Of a stretch of 56,927 nucleotides of DNA, positions 24,696 through 32,699 are shown one piece after another. Each line of letters opens with the position of its first letter. The stretch's first letter is position 1. Origin of the DNA: Actinomycetota bacterium (lineage in GTDB: Bacteria > Actinomycetota > Humimicrobiia > Hakubellales > JAMDDV01); NCBI GenBank assembly GCA_023488455.1, contig JAMDDV010000028.1, forward strand, positions 1 to 56,927, written 5' to 3'. A program made the position numbers and the translations under genes. A model generated the notes under the pieces. The model saw nothing but the letters and a program-made list of their open reading frames with translations. It was not told where the DNA came from and made no database searches.

Positions 24696-25931
24696 TTATA
24701 ACCTAAAAACCATTTCAGATGGAGTTAGATCCCTGCCCTCTTCGACGACTTTTTTGGTGAAGTAAGCAACGACGACTTCTTCATTTGTCGGAATGACGTA
24801 CACCTTCACCTTTGATCTGGGTGAAGATATCAATCCCTCAACGCCAAAAACAGCTTTATTTCTCTCCTCATCCAGCTCGATTTCCATGAATTCCAACCCG
24901 CGGCAGATCTCCCAGCGAATATCAACGCCCTTCTCGCCAATCCCTCCTGCAAAAGCAAGCACATCGAGGCCCTCTAAAACAGTGGCAAGCGAGCCGATAT
25001 ATTTCTTCACGCCGTAGGTGAATGCATCAAGAGCAATCTTTGCCCGCTCATTACCTGCCTTAGCAGCATCTGATATGTCCTTCAATTCATCTGAGCCAAT
25101 TCCGGCAATACCCTTCAGCCCTGCATTTTTCGATAACTCCTCGCTTGCCTGGGAAATCGAAAGATTTAGCTTCTCCATCGCGTATAATACCCCGTAGGCA
25201 TCAGTATCACCTATTCTCGAGCCCTGTAAGACACCACCCTGGGGAGAGAACTGCATGCTCGTATCAACTGACAGCCCATCCTTAATAGCAGCAAGCGAAC
25301 TGCTGCCGCCAAGATGAGCAGAGATCAGCTTGAACTTCTCCGTCCCCATCAGTTGAATAACTTTTGCCGTTATATATCTGTGCGATGAACCGTGAAAGCC
25401 GTTCTTCTTGATGCCCAGATCATAATGCCAGCTCCATGGAACTCCCATAATCCTCCTCTGCTCGGGAATGCTGTAATGAAAAGAGGGCTCAAAAACCCCA
25501 ACCAGCGGGATATCCTTAAACACCTTCTTGAATTCTCCTATGGTCTCTACATAGGGCATATTGTGCGCAGGGGCAACAAATGCAAACCTCCTCATCTCCT
25601 CCAGCACCTCTGGCGTCAGTTCGTTCGCCCCATTCTTTACACCGAGCACACATTTAAATCCAAGTGCCTCAATATCTTTAAGCGAAGATATAACACCGCT
25701 ATTGATGTACCATTTGAGCAGCAGCTTCAACCCCGCTTCAAAACCAAATACATCGACCTTCTCCTCGCCCTTCTTGCCCGATCTGTCCATGTGCACGAAG
25801 TTCGACTCTCCCGGCGTCTTTATACGATCCAAATTAGCCTCACCACGCACGGTAATATTATTCTCATCATCTATATCAATTATTTTGCTCTTGAAAGAGG
25901 TACTGCCAACATTACCAATGCCAATAATCAT
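24696..25931 (-). CDS. Acetate/butyrate kinase-family protein, divergent
   Basis: 411 residues with the acetate kinase fold throughout: IGIGNVGSTSFKSKI in place of NAGSSSLK, APAHNMP, GFHGSSHRYITAKVI, ISAHLGGSSSLAAIKDG, SVDTSMQF, AFAGGIGEKGVDIRWEICRGLEF and YVIPTNEEVVVAY. Two usual active-site features are altered: the HRVVHGG segment that carries the acetate-binding Arg91 reads GFKCVLGVKNGA, and the catalytic Asp148 region (VFDTAFHQT) reads VFEPSFHYS. The second arginine (GSRIGDTDA) and the terminal Glu are kept. Probably a kinase of another carboxylate or a different phosphoryl acceptor. ATG with GGAG five bases upstream; cotranscribed with the aldolase. Confidence 0.85.
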   Translation of the reverse strand: MIIGIGNVGSTSFKSKIIDIDDENNITVRGEANLDRIKTPGESNFVHMDRSGKKGEEKVDVFGFEAGLKLLLKWYINSGVISSLKDIEALGFKCVLGVKNGANELTPEVLEEMRRFAFVAPAHNMPYVETIGEFKKVFKDIPLVGVFEPSFHYSIPEQRRIMGVPWSWHYDLGIKKNGFHGSSHRYITAKVIQLMGTEKFKLISAHLGGSSSLAAIKDGLSVDTSMQFSPQGGVLQGSRIGDTDAYGVLYAMEKLNLSISQASEELSKNAGLKGIAGIGSDELKDISDAAKAGNERAKIALDAFTYGVKKYIGSLATVLEGLDVLAFAGGIGEKGVDIRWEICRGLEFMEIELDEERNKAVFGVEGLISSPRSKVKVYVIPTNEEVVVAYFTKKVVEEGRDLTPSEMVFRL

Positions 25932-26059
25932 GAACTCTCCAGTTTTGCATTTTCACAAATTTCGGTCTTTGAATATTAATATAAAAATTTTAAAATTTAC
26001 AGAACGAATTAGAGTTGCCATCCAATACTTTTATTCAGTAACGAGTTGACATTACAAAA

Positions 26060-26088
26060 TTGACAAATCGTACAAATTGTATTAGCAT
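26060..26088 (+). promoter_or_regulatory. Promoter with embedded operator for the Phd/RelE pair
   Basis: TTGACA (26060-26065), 17-base spacer, TAGCAT (26083-26088), 26 bases before the antitoxin ATG. The spacer contains the palindrome TACAA-A-TTGTA (26071-26081), a plausible site for autorepression by the antitoxin. Confidence 0.55.
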
Positions 26089-26114
26089 TTTTTCAAACAT
26101 TAACTGGAGTAAGC

Positions 26115-26417
26115 ATGAAGACACTAAGCGCCTCTGAGGCAAGGAGTACATTTTCGGATATTATAAAGCGTGCCCACTTCGGGAATGAAGCTATCATAAT
26201 CGAAAGCCATGGAGAGGATTACGCTGCAATTATAGACGCCGACCTCTTTAAGGCTTTAATCGCACCAGAGAGAATCGAGGAATTAAAAAAGCTTTCACCG
26301 GGAGAATGGGAGACACTGGAGATTTTATCCCAAAAAGACAATGTAAAAATAATTATTGATGGTCTAAAAGAGATTGCAGAAAATAAAACTGAACCAATCG
26401 AATCAATACTGGAGTAG
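26115..26417 (+). CDS. Phd/YefM-family antitoxin
   Basis: 100 residues. The DNA-binding half is typical of the family: KTLSASEARSTFSDIIKRAHFGNEAIIIESHGEDYAAIIDADLF, matching the pattern in which a helix-turn region is followed by a strand ending in V/AIIxxxDF. The C-terminal ~40 residues are charged and would wrap the toxin. It is followed without gap by the toxin gene, a standard antitoxin-toxin order. Expected to repress its own promoter (palindrome at 26071-26081). Confidence 0.88.
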   Translation: MKTLSASEARSTFSDIIKRAHFGNEAIIIESHGEDYAAIIDADLFKALIAPERIEELKKLSPGEWETLEILSQKDNVKIIIDGLKEIAENKTEPIESILE

Positions 26418-26708
26418 TTGTTGGCTTTTAGAGTAGAAATTACTTCATCAGCCAAGAAATTAACTAAAAAATTCTCCCTGGAGCTGAAAGAAAAGGTTAT
26501 AACCGAGGCTTATAAAATAACAGAAAATCTTTACGAGCACGAGAAGCTCTCAGGACCTTTATCAAAATTTTACTCCTGGCACTTCTCTTTTAAAGGTACT
26601 GAATATCGCATTACCTATCAGGTTTTCAATAATGAAAACCGCATAGTTATTGTCCTTGTTGGAACACGAGAAAATTTTTACGAAAGATTAAAAAAACTAT
26701 TCGATTAG
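26418..26708 (+). CDS. RelE/ParE-superfamily toxin
   Basis: 96 residues from a TTG that immediately follows the antitoxin stop codon. The order of elements is that of RelE toxins: FRVEITSSAKKLTKKFSLELKEKV, a helix pair, LSGPLSKFYSWHFSFKGTEYRITYQVFNN, and RIVIVLVGTRENFYERL at the end with the conserved strand and the terminal Y/E. Predicted ribosome-dependent mRNA endonuclease; the charged residues needed (K, R, Y near the end) are present. Only one base separates its stop from the next ATG, so read-through into the dehydratase genes is likely. Confidence 0.87.
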   Translation: MLAFRVEITSSAKKLTKKFSLELKEKVITEAYKITENLYEHEKLSGPLSKFYSWHFSFKGTEYRITYQVFNNENRIVIVLVGTRENFYERLKKLFD

Positions 26709-26709
26709 T

Positions 26710-27771
26710 ATGAAGAAAAACCTGACTTTAGGGTGGTTTTGCAGTTATACGCCTGAGGAGCTGTTCAGGGCTGCGGGCTACGAGACAACCAGACTTAACA
26801 GTGACGAAAAAAATGTGAGCCTTGGCGAGGCTTACCTGCCAACGAATTTCTGTCCATATCTCAAGAACAATCTCGGCGGTGCACTCGCCAATAAAAAGGA
26901 GGCACTTACCGGATATATCTTTGCAAACTGCTGCGATGGGCTAAGAAGACTGGCAGATGTTTTCAAATACAGCCTGAATGACGCGACATGTTACCTCATC
27001 GATGTTCCGCACCTAAAAACAGATGCAGCTATTGAGTACTTCAAATCTAACCTGGAAAGCGTAAAAAAAGATTTAGAGAGGAATAACTCAATTCAGATAT
27101 CCGATGTAGAGATCAAAGAGCAGATTGAGTTCTTTAATCAGATCAGATCAGAATTAAACGAAATTGATAAGTTAAGAGAATCTGAAAATCCAATCGTCAG
27201 CGGAAGCCAGTTCTTTAACCTTATAAATAATATCATGTCATCGCCGAAATCAGGTGCACTTAAAAAGATAACGGAATTCAAGAACAGATTGAATGAAAAT
27301 TCAGGAGTAAACGCTAAATCATGGCATAAGGCATTTGCTGGCACAAAAATATACCTATCAGGCAACATCCTTGATAGAGCAGATATTATAGATATAATCG
27401 AGGAGTCAGGTGGTGTGGTAGTAGGTGATGACCTGTGCACTGGGAGCAGGTACTTTGAAAACCTTGTTCAGGACATGAGAAATCCGATCGAGGCACTTGC
27501 AGAACGGTACTTGAAAAGGAGCCCTTGCGCAAGGATGTATTCGCCCTTTGAGCGCTTCGAAAAAATAAAAAGGGGAATAAAATCACGCGGAGCACAAAAG
27601 GTAATCTTCATAACAGTCAAGTTCTGTGACTGTTCTCTTTACGAATTCCCAGCTCTTAAAAGAGAACTCGCTGCACTGGAGGTGCCCATTTTAATGTTAG
27701 AAAGTGACTGCACAGCTTCATCGTTTGGCCAGATAAGGACGCGCGTTCAGGCCTTTTTAGAAAGCGGTTAA
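26710..27771 (+). CDS. 2-hydroxyacyl-CoA dehydratase/benzoyl-CoA reductase-family subunit (HgdB-like), small
   Basis: 353 residues. The iron-sulfur ligands expected for this family are visible: Cys48 in LPTNFCPYLKN, Cys74/75 in FANCCDGLRRLADVF and Cys243 in VVGDDLCTGSRYF, plus VKFCDCSLYEFPALKRE and the C-terminal ESDCTASSFGQIRTRVQAFLE. These subunits hold [4Fe-4S] or double-cubane clusters that receive electrons from the ATP-driven activator and reduce a substrate at very low potential. It starts one base after the toxin gene and ends six bases before the second subunit. No CoA-transferase, acyl-CoA dehydrogenase or dehydrogenase partner lies next to it, so the substrate is unknown. Confidence 0.85.
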   Translation: MKKNLTLGWFCSYTPEELFRAAGYETTRLNSDEKNVSLGEAYLPTNFCPYLKNNLGGALANKKEALTGYIFANCCDGLRRLADVFKYSLNDATCYLIDVPHLKTDAAIEYFKSNLESVKKDLERNNSIQISDVEIKEQIEFFNQIRSELNEIDKLRESENPIVSGSQFFNLINNIMSSPKSGALKKITEFKNRLNENSGVNAKSWHKAFAGTKIYLSGNILDRADIIDIIEESGGVVVGDDLCTGSRYFENLVQDMRNPIEALAERYLKRSPCARMYSPFERFEKIKRGIKSRGAQKVIFITVKFCDCSLYEFPALKRELAALEVPILMLESDCTASSFGQIRTRVQAFLESG

Positions 27772-27777
27772 CGAGTT

Positions 27778-29049
27778 ATGACAAGGTTAGCTTACAGGTT
27801 TAAGGATAGGTTAGCAAATCATTTCAACAGGCGAAATATTAAATATGGGCTAGCACTGGTAACCAAAAAACCAGCGTTCAATCTACTTTTAAATGACAGG
27901 GGTGATCTGAGGGCAAACCAGATTCGCAACTATTTTGGTTATCGCAGTTTTGCTGATGCTTACTCAGGAAAGAAGCCAGTTGCCTGGGTTAACCTCTTCT
28001 TCCCGAATGAGCTGCTATATGCAATCGATTATGCTCCGTTTCTTCCCGAAGTTGCCGCCGCACTCGCAAGCGGCTTTAAAATCAGCTCATTGCTGCTTGA
28101 GAAGTCAGAAAGTGAATGGCACTCAAGCGATACATGCTCATTTCACAGATGTGCAATTGGCAGCGCTCTTGCTGACTATATGCCCATACCAGATGTTGTC
28201 ATCGCCACAACCAACCTCTGCGATGGAGCAGCAAGGTCCTTCTTTTTATGCAGCAGAATATATAATGAGGATTTTCTCACCATCGATATCCCCTATTATC
28301 TTAACGAAGAATCGATAAAATACGTATCTTCGCAGCTCAAGGAGCTGACCACAAAACTCTGCGAAATCTCAGGAAGAAAATTCGATATTGACAAGCTTAG
28401 AGATACAGTAAAGCTCTCCAATGAAGCCAGGATATACATCAAGAAGTCCAACGAGCTCAGGATGGCGAATCCGTCGCCGATCTCCAGGTTTGATGGACTG
28501 GCATACATCCTTGCGCTGACAGCCTCCCAGGGACTGCACGACGGTGTCCACATATATAAAACTCTAACCAGTGAACTGGAACAAAAAATTCAGGAGAATA
28601 AGACATCTGGAAAACCAAAAGATAAGCTCAGGTTGCTGTGGATGCACCTGAAACCGTACTACAACAACAAGATCATGGACATGTTCTTAAATGAATTCGG
28701 TGCTGAGATCGCATTCGAGGAGTTTAACTACGTCTACTGGGATGAGATTGATGTACGCGATCCGTTCAGAGGACTCGCTATTAAATGCCTGCAGAATATG
28801 GGAAACGGCCCTGTGAGCAGAAGAATAGAGGTCATAAAGAAACTGATTTCAGACTATCAGATAGACGCGGTGGTACATTTTTCACATTGGGGATGCAAAC
28901 AGAGCAACGGCGCAATTAGGGTGATAAAAGAAGAGATCTCCAGAGCGGGAACACCGTTCCTTTCGCTTGACGGTGACTGCGTGGACAGCAGAAACTACTC
29001 AGAGGGACAGTACAGAACGCGAATCGAGGGATTTTTCGAAACCATTTAA
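27778..29049 (+). CDS. 2-hydroxyacyl-CoA dehydratase-family subunit (HgdA/HgdB-like), large
   Basis: 423 residues. Family signs are VNLFFPNELLYAIDYAPFLPEVAA (the usual opening with F.P.E.), DTCSFHRCAIGSALADYMP, TTNLCDGAARSFFLC, then HFSHWGCKQSNGAIRVIKEE and the ending LDGDCVDSRNYSEGQYRTRIEGFFE, which matches the small subunit's own end. The Cys in each of these blocks would ligand the cluster. The two subunits together resemble a heterodimer like HgdAB, though the same architecture is used by double-cubane-cluster proteins that reduce small molecules rather than acyl-CoAs. 78 bases separate it from the activator gene. Confidence 0.85.
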   Translation: MTRLAYRFKDRLANHFNRRNIKYGLALVTKKPAFNLLLNDRGDLRANQIRNYFGYRSFADAYSGKKPVAWVNLFFPNELLYAIDYAPFLPEVAAALASGFKISSLLLEKSESEWHSSDTCSFHRCAIGSALADYMPIPDVVIATTNLCDGAARSFFLCSRIYNEDFLTIDIPYYLNEESIKYVSSQLKELTTKLCEISGRKFDIDKLRDTVKLSNEARIYIKKSNELRMANPSPISRFDGLAYILALTASQGLHDGVHIYKTLTSELEQKIQENKTSGKPKDKLRLLWMHLKPYYNNKIMDMFLNEFGAEIAFEEFNYVYWDEIDVRDPFRGLAIKCLQNMGNGPVSRRIEVIKKLISDYQIDAVVHFSHWGCKQSNGAIRVIKEEISRAGTPFLSLDGDCVDSRNYSEGQYRTRIEGFFETI

Positions 29050-29127
29050 GGCCCATCTCTAAAAGACGGTCAAAACATATTTGAAATTGCAATCTACATG
29101 GTATTAGACTGAAAAGAAAGGATTTAA

Positions 29128-29904
29128 GTGATAGCAGCGGGAATTGACGTTGGCTCAATATCAGCGGAAACGGTGATCCTCAAAGCAGGCAAGGTGCTTG
29201 TCTATAACATCCTGCCCACAGGCGCAAACAGCAGGACAGCAGGCGAAAAGTCCTTCAATGAAGCGCTTGAGCGGGCAAGAATAAAGAGAGAAGATGTTAA
29301 ATACATAATTGCAACAGGATATGGCAGGATCAGCATACCGTTTGCGGATAAACAGGTAACGGAGATATCCTGCCACGGCCGCGGTGCCCATTTCATAAAC
29401 AAAAAGATAAGGACCGTAATCGACATCGGCGGTCAGGACAGCAAAGTGATTCGCGTCGATGCAAACGGTAAAAGCACTGATTTTGTCATGAATGACAAAT
29501 GCGCTGCGGGAACGGGAAGGTTCCTGGAGGTTATGGCGCGTTCGCTTGAAATCCCACTTGAAGAGATGGGCAAAATCTCACTGAAGGCAAAGGGCTCAGC
29601 AACAATAAGCAGCACCTGCACCGTCTTCGCCGAATCAGAGATAGTATCGCTTGTTGCCGAAGGACTGCCCATTGAGAATATATCAAGCGGAATCCATCAG
29701 GCAATTGCAAATAAAATAGGTTCACTTGCTGCAAGGGTGGGTATAGAGGAGGTCGTTGCTCTAACCGGAGGCGTTGCAAAAAATGTCGGCGTCAGAAAAG
29801 CCCTTGAAGATAAATTAGGCATCAAACTCTTTATCCCGGATGAACCACAAATCATCGGTGCCCTAGGTGCGGCGTTAATCGCCCAAGATCTCGCAAGTTC
29901 CTAA
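29128..29904 (+). CDS. Activator ATPase of 2-hydroxyacyl-CoA dehydratase (HgdC/BcrA/BadF family)
   Basis: 258 residues from a GTG with AAAGGA five bases upstream. ASKHA-fold ATPase motifs are IDVGSISAETVIL at the start, TVIDIGGQDSKVI near 97 and VALTGGVAKNVG near 212. The two cysteines that in HgdC hold the bridging [4Fe-4S] are present as Cys125 in NDKCAAGTGRFLE and Cys164 in SSTCTVFAESE, with the same 39-residue spacing as Cys127/Cys166 known for the Acidaminococcus enzyme. It drives electrons into the dehydratase at the cost of ATP. It forms a complete three-gene system with 26710-29049. Oxygen-sensitive, which supports an anaerobic host. Confidence 0.92.
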   Translation: MIAAGIDVGSISAETVILKAGKVLVYNILPTGANSRTAGEKSFNEALERARIKREDVKYIIATGYGRISIPFADKQVTEISCHGRGAHFINKKIRTVIDIGGQDSKVIRVDANGKSTDFVMNDKCAAGTGRFLEVMARSLEIPLEEMGKISLKAKGSATISSTCTVFAESEIVSLVAEGLPIENISSGIHQAIANKIGSLAARVGIEEVVALTGGVAKNVGVRKALEDKLGIKLFIPDEPQIIGALGAALIAQDLASS

Positions 29905-29935
29905 AACTACCTGCGTTTTCTTGCTAAGCTCAGCT

Positions 29936-29967
29936 ATACGTGTTATTATACCTATATCATACGTATG
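29936..29967. promoter_or_regulatory. Palindromic site at the start of the DUF6364/PIN pair
   Basis: ATACGT (29936-29941) and ACGTAT (29961-29966) form an inverted repeat with 19 bases between; the right half itself is the 10-base palindrome CATACGTATG, which overlaps the ATG start at 29965. Placement suggests autorepression by the antitoxin. Confidence 0.4.
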
Positions 29968-30234
29968 GAAAATCAAATGACAAAAACAAAGTTGACATTA
30001 TATGTTGATAAGGAGATAAGTGAAATCGCGAAGAAAATCGCAAAGCTATCAGGGAAGCCTATTTCTACTCTTTTCAAGGAGTATTTCACTGATAAAGCAA
30101 AACAGATTGAACAGGTATATATTAAAGAATCAGTAAAAGAGTGGATTGGAGTACTGAACACATCTAAGACCTATAAGGAATTACGTGAAGATATCGTAGC
30201 AGAAAAAATTGAAAAATATGAAGATATTTCTTGA
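29965..30234 (+). CDS. DUF6364-type antitoxin (ribbon-helix-helix-like)
   Basis: 89 residues. KTKLTLYVDKEISEIAKKIAKLSGKPISTLFKEYF is the conserved N-terminal block of the DUF6364 family, which looks like a ribbon-helix-helix DNA-binding domain and is almost always next to a PIN-domain gene. The remaining residues are charged and end in EKYEDIS. The ATG at 29965 or one four codons later (MTKTKL) may be used. The stop overlaps the start of the PIN gene by 17 bases, so the two are translationally coupled. Confidence 0.8.
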   Translation: MENQMTKTKLTLYVDKEISEIAKKIAKLSGKPISTLFKEYFTDKAKQIEQVYIKESVKEWIGVLNTSKTYKELREDIVAEKIEKYEDIS

Positions 30235-30631
30235 TACGAATACTATCCTGGATATCCTCTGCAAGAGAGAACCGTTCTATGTTGAAGCTGCAAGAATATG
30301 GACACTCATAAAAGAAAAAGTACTGGAAGGGTTCATCTCCGCTATCTCCGTAAATAATCTGCATTATATTGTAAAGAAATTAAAAGACCAAAATACGGCA
30401 GAAGCACTTGTAGATGAGATTTTAAATGACTTTGAAGTAGTCCCTTTAACCAAAGAGATCCTACGTCAGGCAAGAACTAGAAGCATAAAAGATTACGAGG
30501 ATTCAATTCAGTATTTCTCTGCCATTAATGCTGGATGCGGAGTTTTGATAACTAGAAACAAGAAAGACTTTCCTGCAAACGGGATAAATATTTTTTCACC
30601 TCAGGAATTCATAAAAACTATATGGTCTTGA
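30218..30631 (+). CDS. PIN-domain ribonuclease toxin (VapC-like)
   Basis: About 137 residues from the ATG at 30218 (a TTG three codons earlier is possible). PIN acidic residues are seen as Asp in MKIFLDTNTILDILCKRE, Glu/Asp in the middle and DYEDSIQYFSAINAGCGVLITRNKKDF near 95-120, the standard D-x2-D...A...G...ITRNxxDF block. Predicted magnesium-dependent RNA cleavage, neutralised by the preceding DUF6364 protein. It faces the HAD phosphatase gene, which converges 51 bases away. Confidence 0.9.
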   Translation: MKIFLDTNTILDILCKREPFYVEAARIWTLIKEKVLEGFISAISVNNLHYIVKKLKDQNTAEALVDEILNDFEVVPLTKEILRQARTRSIKDYEDSIQYFSAINAGCGVLITRNKKDFPANGINIFSPQEFIKTIWS

Positions 30632-30681
30632 TTCTGGAAAACCCATACCTATTTGATCAGACATACCGATTAAAGCATCAG

Positions 30682-31491
30682 TTATTCATGTCTGTTAAGG
30701 ATATATTTGTCTAACGCGGCGGCAACGCCGTCATGGTCATTGTCAAGAGTCACATCATCGGCAATTGACTTTACTCTTTCATTTGCATTTCCCATCGCGA
30801 TACCAATCCCAGCGAAAGAAAGTAACTCGATGTCGTTCTCGCCGTCTCCGATCGCAATTATCTCCTCCCTGTTTATACCATGAAGTCTCATTATGCTCTG
30901 CAGGGCGTTTAATTTGGATATATTCTTATTATTCAGGTTTAAAAAGTACGGACCGCCTCGCACAACCCGCGCCACACTGGAATACTTATTGCGCAAATAC
31001 TTATCAAACGGGTCGGCTTCAGGGATGGGCAGCGTCATTTGAAGAATATCGCTGGCTATCTCATCACTCCTCAGGTCATCGCGCTGCTCAATTATCTCCC
31101 CGGAACCAGTAAAATATTTAAGAGCCTCGACGTACTTGTTGTATAAAAAAATACCCTTCTCGGTAGTGACAGTGGTCGGATAATCCGAGCTGTAAATATC
31201 ATTGATAACAGATAGATAGATTTCCTTTTCAAGAGGAAGCTTGTAAATTGTCTTCATATTTTTATCAACGACAAGCGAGCCACTCAAAATTATCTGCGGA
31301 TATTCAAACCTTAGTTCGCTGAATATCTTTTTTAAAGGGTGTTGAGCCTTGCCAGTGGCAAGCACAATCCCAATGCCCATCTCCTGGCATCGCAGTATTA
31401 CTTCTTTATTTGCTTCTGTAAGTTGCGAGCTGGAGTTGGTTAGCGTGCCATCCACATCCAGCACAACTAGCCTGATAAAATTATGCTTCAA
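30682..31491 (-). CDS. HAD-superfamily Cof-type phosphatase
   Basis: 269 residues. Motif I is VVLDVDGTLTN (Asp12, Asp14), the second conserved Thr/Ser is in VLATGKAQ, the Lys of motif III is near 197 and motif IV is IAIGDGENDIELL near 214. A large cap domain between motifs I and III makes it class IIB (Cof). Such enzymes dephosphorylate sugar phosphates or phosphorylated cofactors with broad specificity. It begins at TTG 31491, which is well supported by GGAGGAG six bases upstream. 50 bases after the Gfo/Idh gene; likely same transcript as 31542-34053. Confidence 0.9.
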   Translation of the reverse strand: MKHNFIRLVVLDVDGTLTNSSSQLTEANKEVILRCQEMGIGIVLATGKAQHPLKKIFSELRFEYPQIILSGSLVVDKNMKTIYKLPLEKEIYLSVINDIYSSDYPTTVTTEKGIFLYNKYVEALKYFTGSGEIIEQRDDLRSDEIASDILQMTLPIPEADPFDKYLRNKYSSVARVVRGGPYFLNLNNKNISKLNALQSIMRLHGINREEIIAIGDGENDIELLSFAGIGIAMGNANERVKSIADDVTLDNDHDGVAAALDKYILNRHE

Positions 31492-31541
31492 TTATTTCTC
31501 CTCCTGATAAATTGTCTTAGTTATCTAAAGCAGTCAGTGTA

Positions 31542-32699
31542 TCAATATTTATCTAGTGGGATGTCAACCCATCTACCTTCCCTATCAGATATCTGGCATG
31601 CTTCCATGAATTCCTGTACTTTGTACCCGGCATACATATCAGCATCTGGCTTTCTGTTTTCCACGACATTCGTTATAAAATCAAAAGCGCTTCCCACATG
31701 ATAACGCATCCAGCCGATTGAGAATTTAGGACTGGGAAAATCACCACCAGGTTTTGGGTATCTCTGTACCGTCTCTATCTTCTTAAAACCACGCAACCCC
31801 CCAATTGGGGCATCGGGGTCTCTTACATCGTATATCTCAAGCCAGTTCGGATTCATTAAGTTAAATTTTATCGCTCCCTTATCTCCATGAACTTCAAGTC
31901 TGAGCTCATCGTTAGCTCCCGTCGCTACCCTCGATGCCTCAAGCGTACCTATTGCCCCATTTACCATCTCAAACTGAATCTGTGCCATGTCATCAACCTC
32001 AACCCTACCGAACTCTCCCGGCTTTCCTGCCACAGGTCTTTCTTTTATAAAGGTAATCAGCCGCGCACTAACCCTGCTGTACTCACCCAGCAAGAATCTT
32101 ATGAGGTCAATTGCGTGTGACGCCAGATCATAAAGCGCTCCACCTCCGCTTACCTCTTTGGACAGGCGCCAGGTTATAGGTCTTGTGGGATCAATATATC
32201 CAGAATGAAGATAGCAAGAACGGATATTAAATATTTTCCCAAGAAAACCCTCATTTAATAGCTGCTTAGCGCGCATCATCGCAGGAATATAACGATATTC
32301 AAACGTTACCTGTGATATCCGATCGCTTTTTTGAGCGACCTCTAGCACCTCCCCGGCTTCAGTCAGGTTTAAAGCAAGCGGTTTTTCGCAGTTGACATGT
32401 TTGCCAGCATTAAGCGAATCAATAACAACATCTTTGTGCAGGTTATTTGGAGTACAGCAATTTATTACATCTATGTCATCGCAATCCAGCAAATCATGAT
32501 AATCCTCCGTTGCAAACTTATAACCTATCTCCTCCACTCCTTTTTGAGCATCCGCTATCGGTTTCGAACAGACGCCCACCAGCTTCAGTCTGGCAGGAGC
32601 AGGATCATAAAAGAGAGGAAGGGTCATATATGCGTATGTATGCACCTTACCGATGAATCCAAAGCCAACCATCCCGACACCAAGCGTCTTCTTAGGCAT
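31542..32699 (-). CDS. Gfo/Idh/MocA-family oxidoreductase
   Basis: About 385 residues from the ATG at 32699. That ATG has GGGAG seven bases upstream and overlaps the aminotransferase stop by eight bases (ATGCCTAA), a coupled junction; an upstream start at 32738 is unnecessary. Motifs are GVGMVGFGFIGKVHTYAY for the Rossmann fold, the conserved EKP in NCEKPLALNLTEA near 100, and GGGALYDLASHAIDLIRFLLGE with the catalytic-site His/Asp near 186-195. NAD(P)-dependent dehydrogenase of a sugar or cyclitol, cytoplasmic. The adjacent class III aminotransferase raises the possibility that it makes the keto group that is aminated. Confidence 0.9.
   Translation of the reverse strand: MPKKTLGVGMVGFGFIGKVHTYAYMTLPLFYDPAPARLKLVGVCSKPIADAQKGVEEIGYKFATEDYHDLLDCDDIDVINCCTPNNLHKDVVIDSLNAGKHVNCEKPLALNLTEAGEVLEVAQKSDRISQVTFEYRYIPAMMRAKQLLNEGFLGKIFNIRSCYLHSGYIDPTRPITWRLSKEVSGGGALYDLASHAIDLIRFLLGEYSRVSARLITFIKERPVAGKPGEFGRVEVDDMAQIQFEMVNGAIGTLEASRVATGANDELRLEVHGDKGAIKFNLMNPNWLEIYDVRDPDAPIGGLRGFKKIETVQRYPKPGGDFPSPKFSIGWMRYHVGSAFDFITNVVENRKPDADMYAGYKVQEFMEACQISDREGRWVDIPLDKY

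Noticed and set aside
30658..30694. CAGACAT/ATGTCTG inverted repeat between the convergent PIN and HAD genes, as a terminator
   Set aside because: Only seven pairs, 23-base loop and no T-tract; part of it lies in the HAD coding end.
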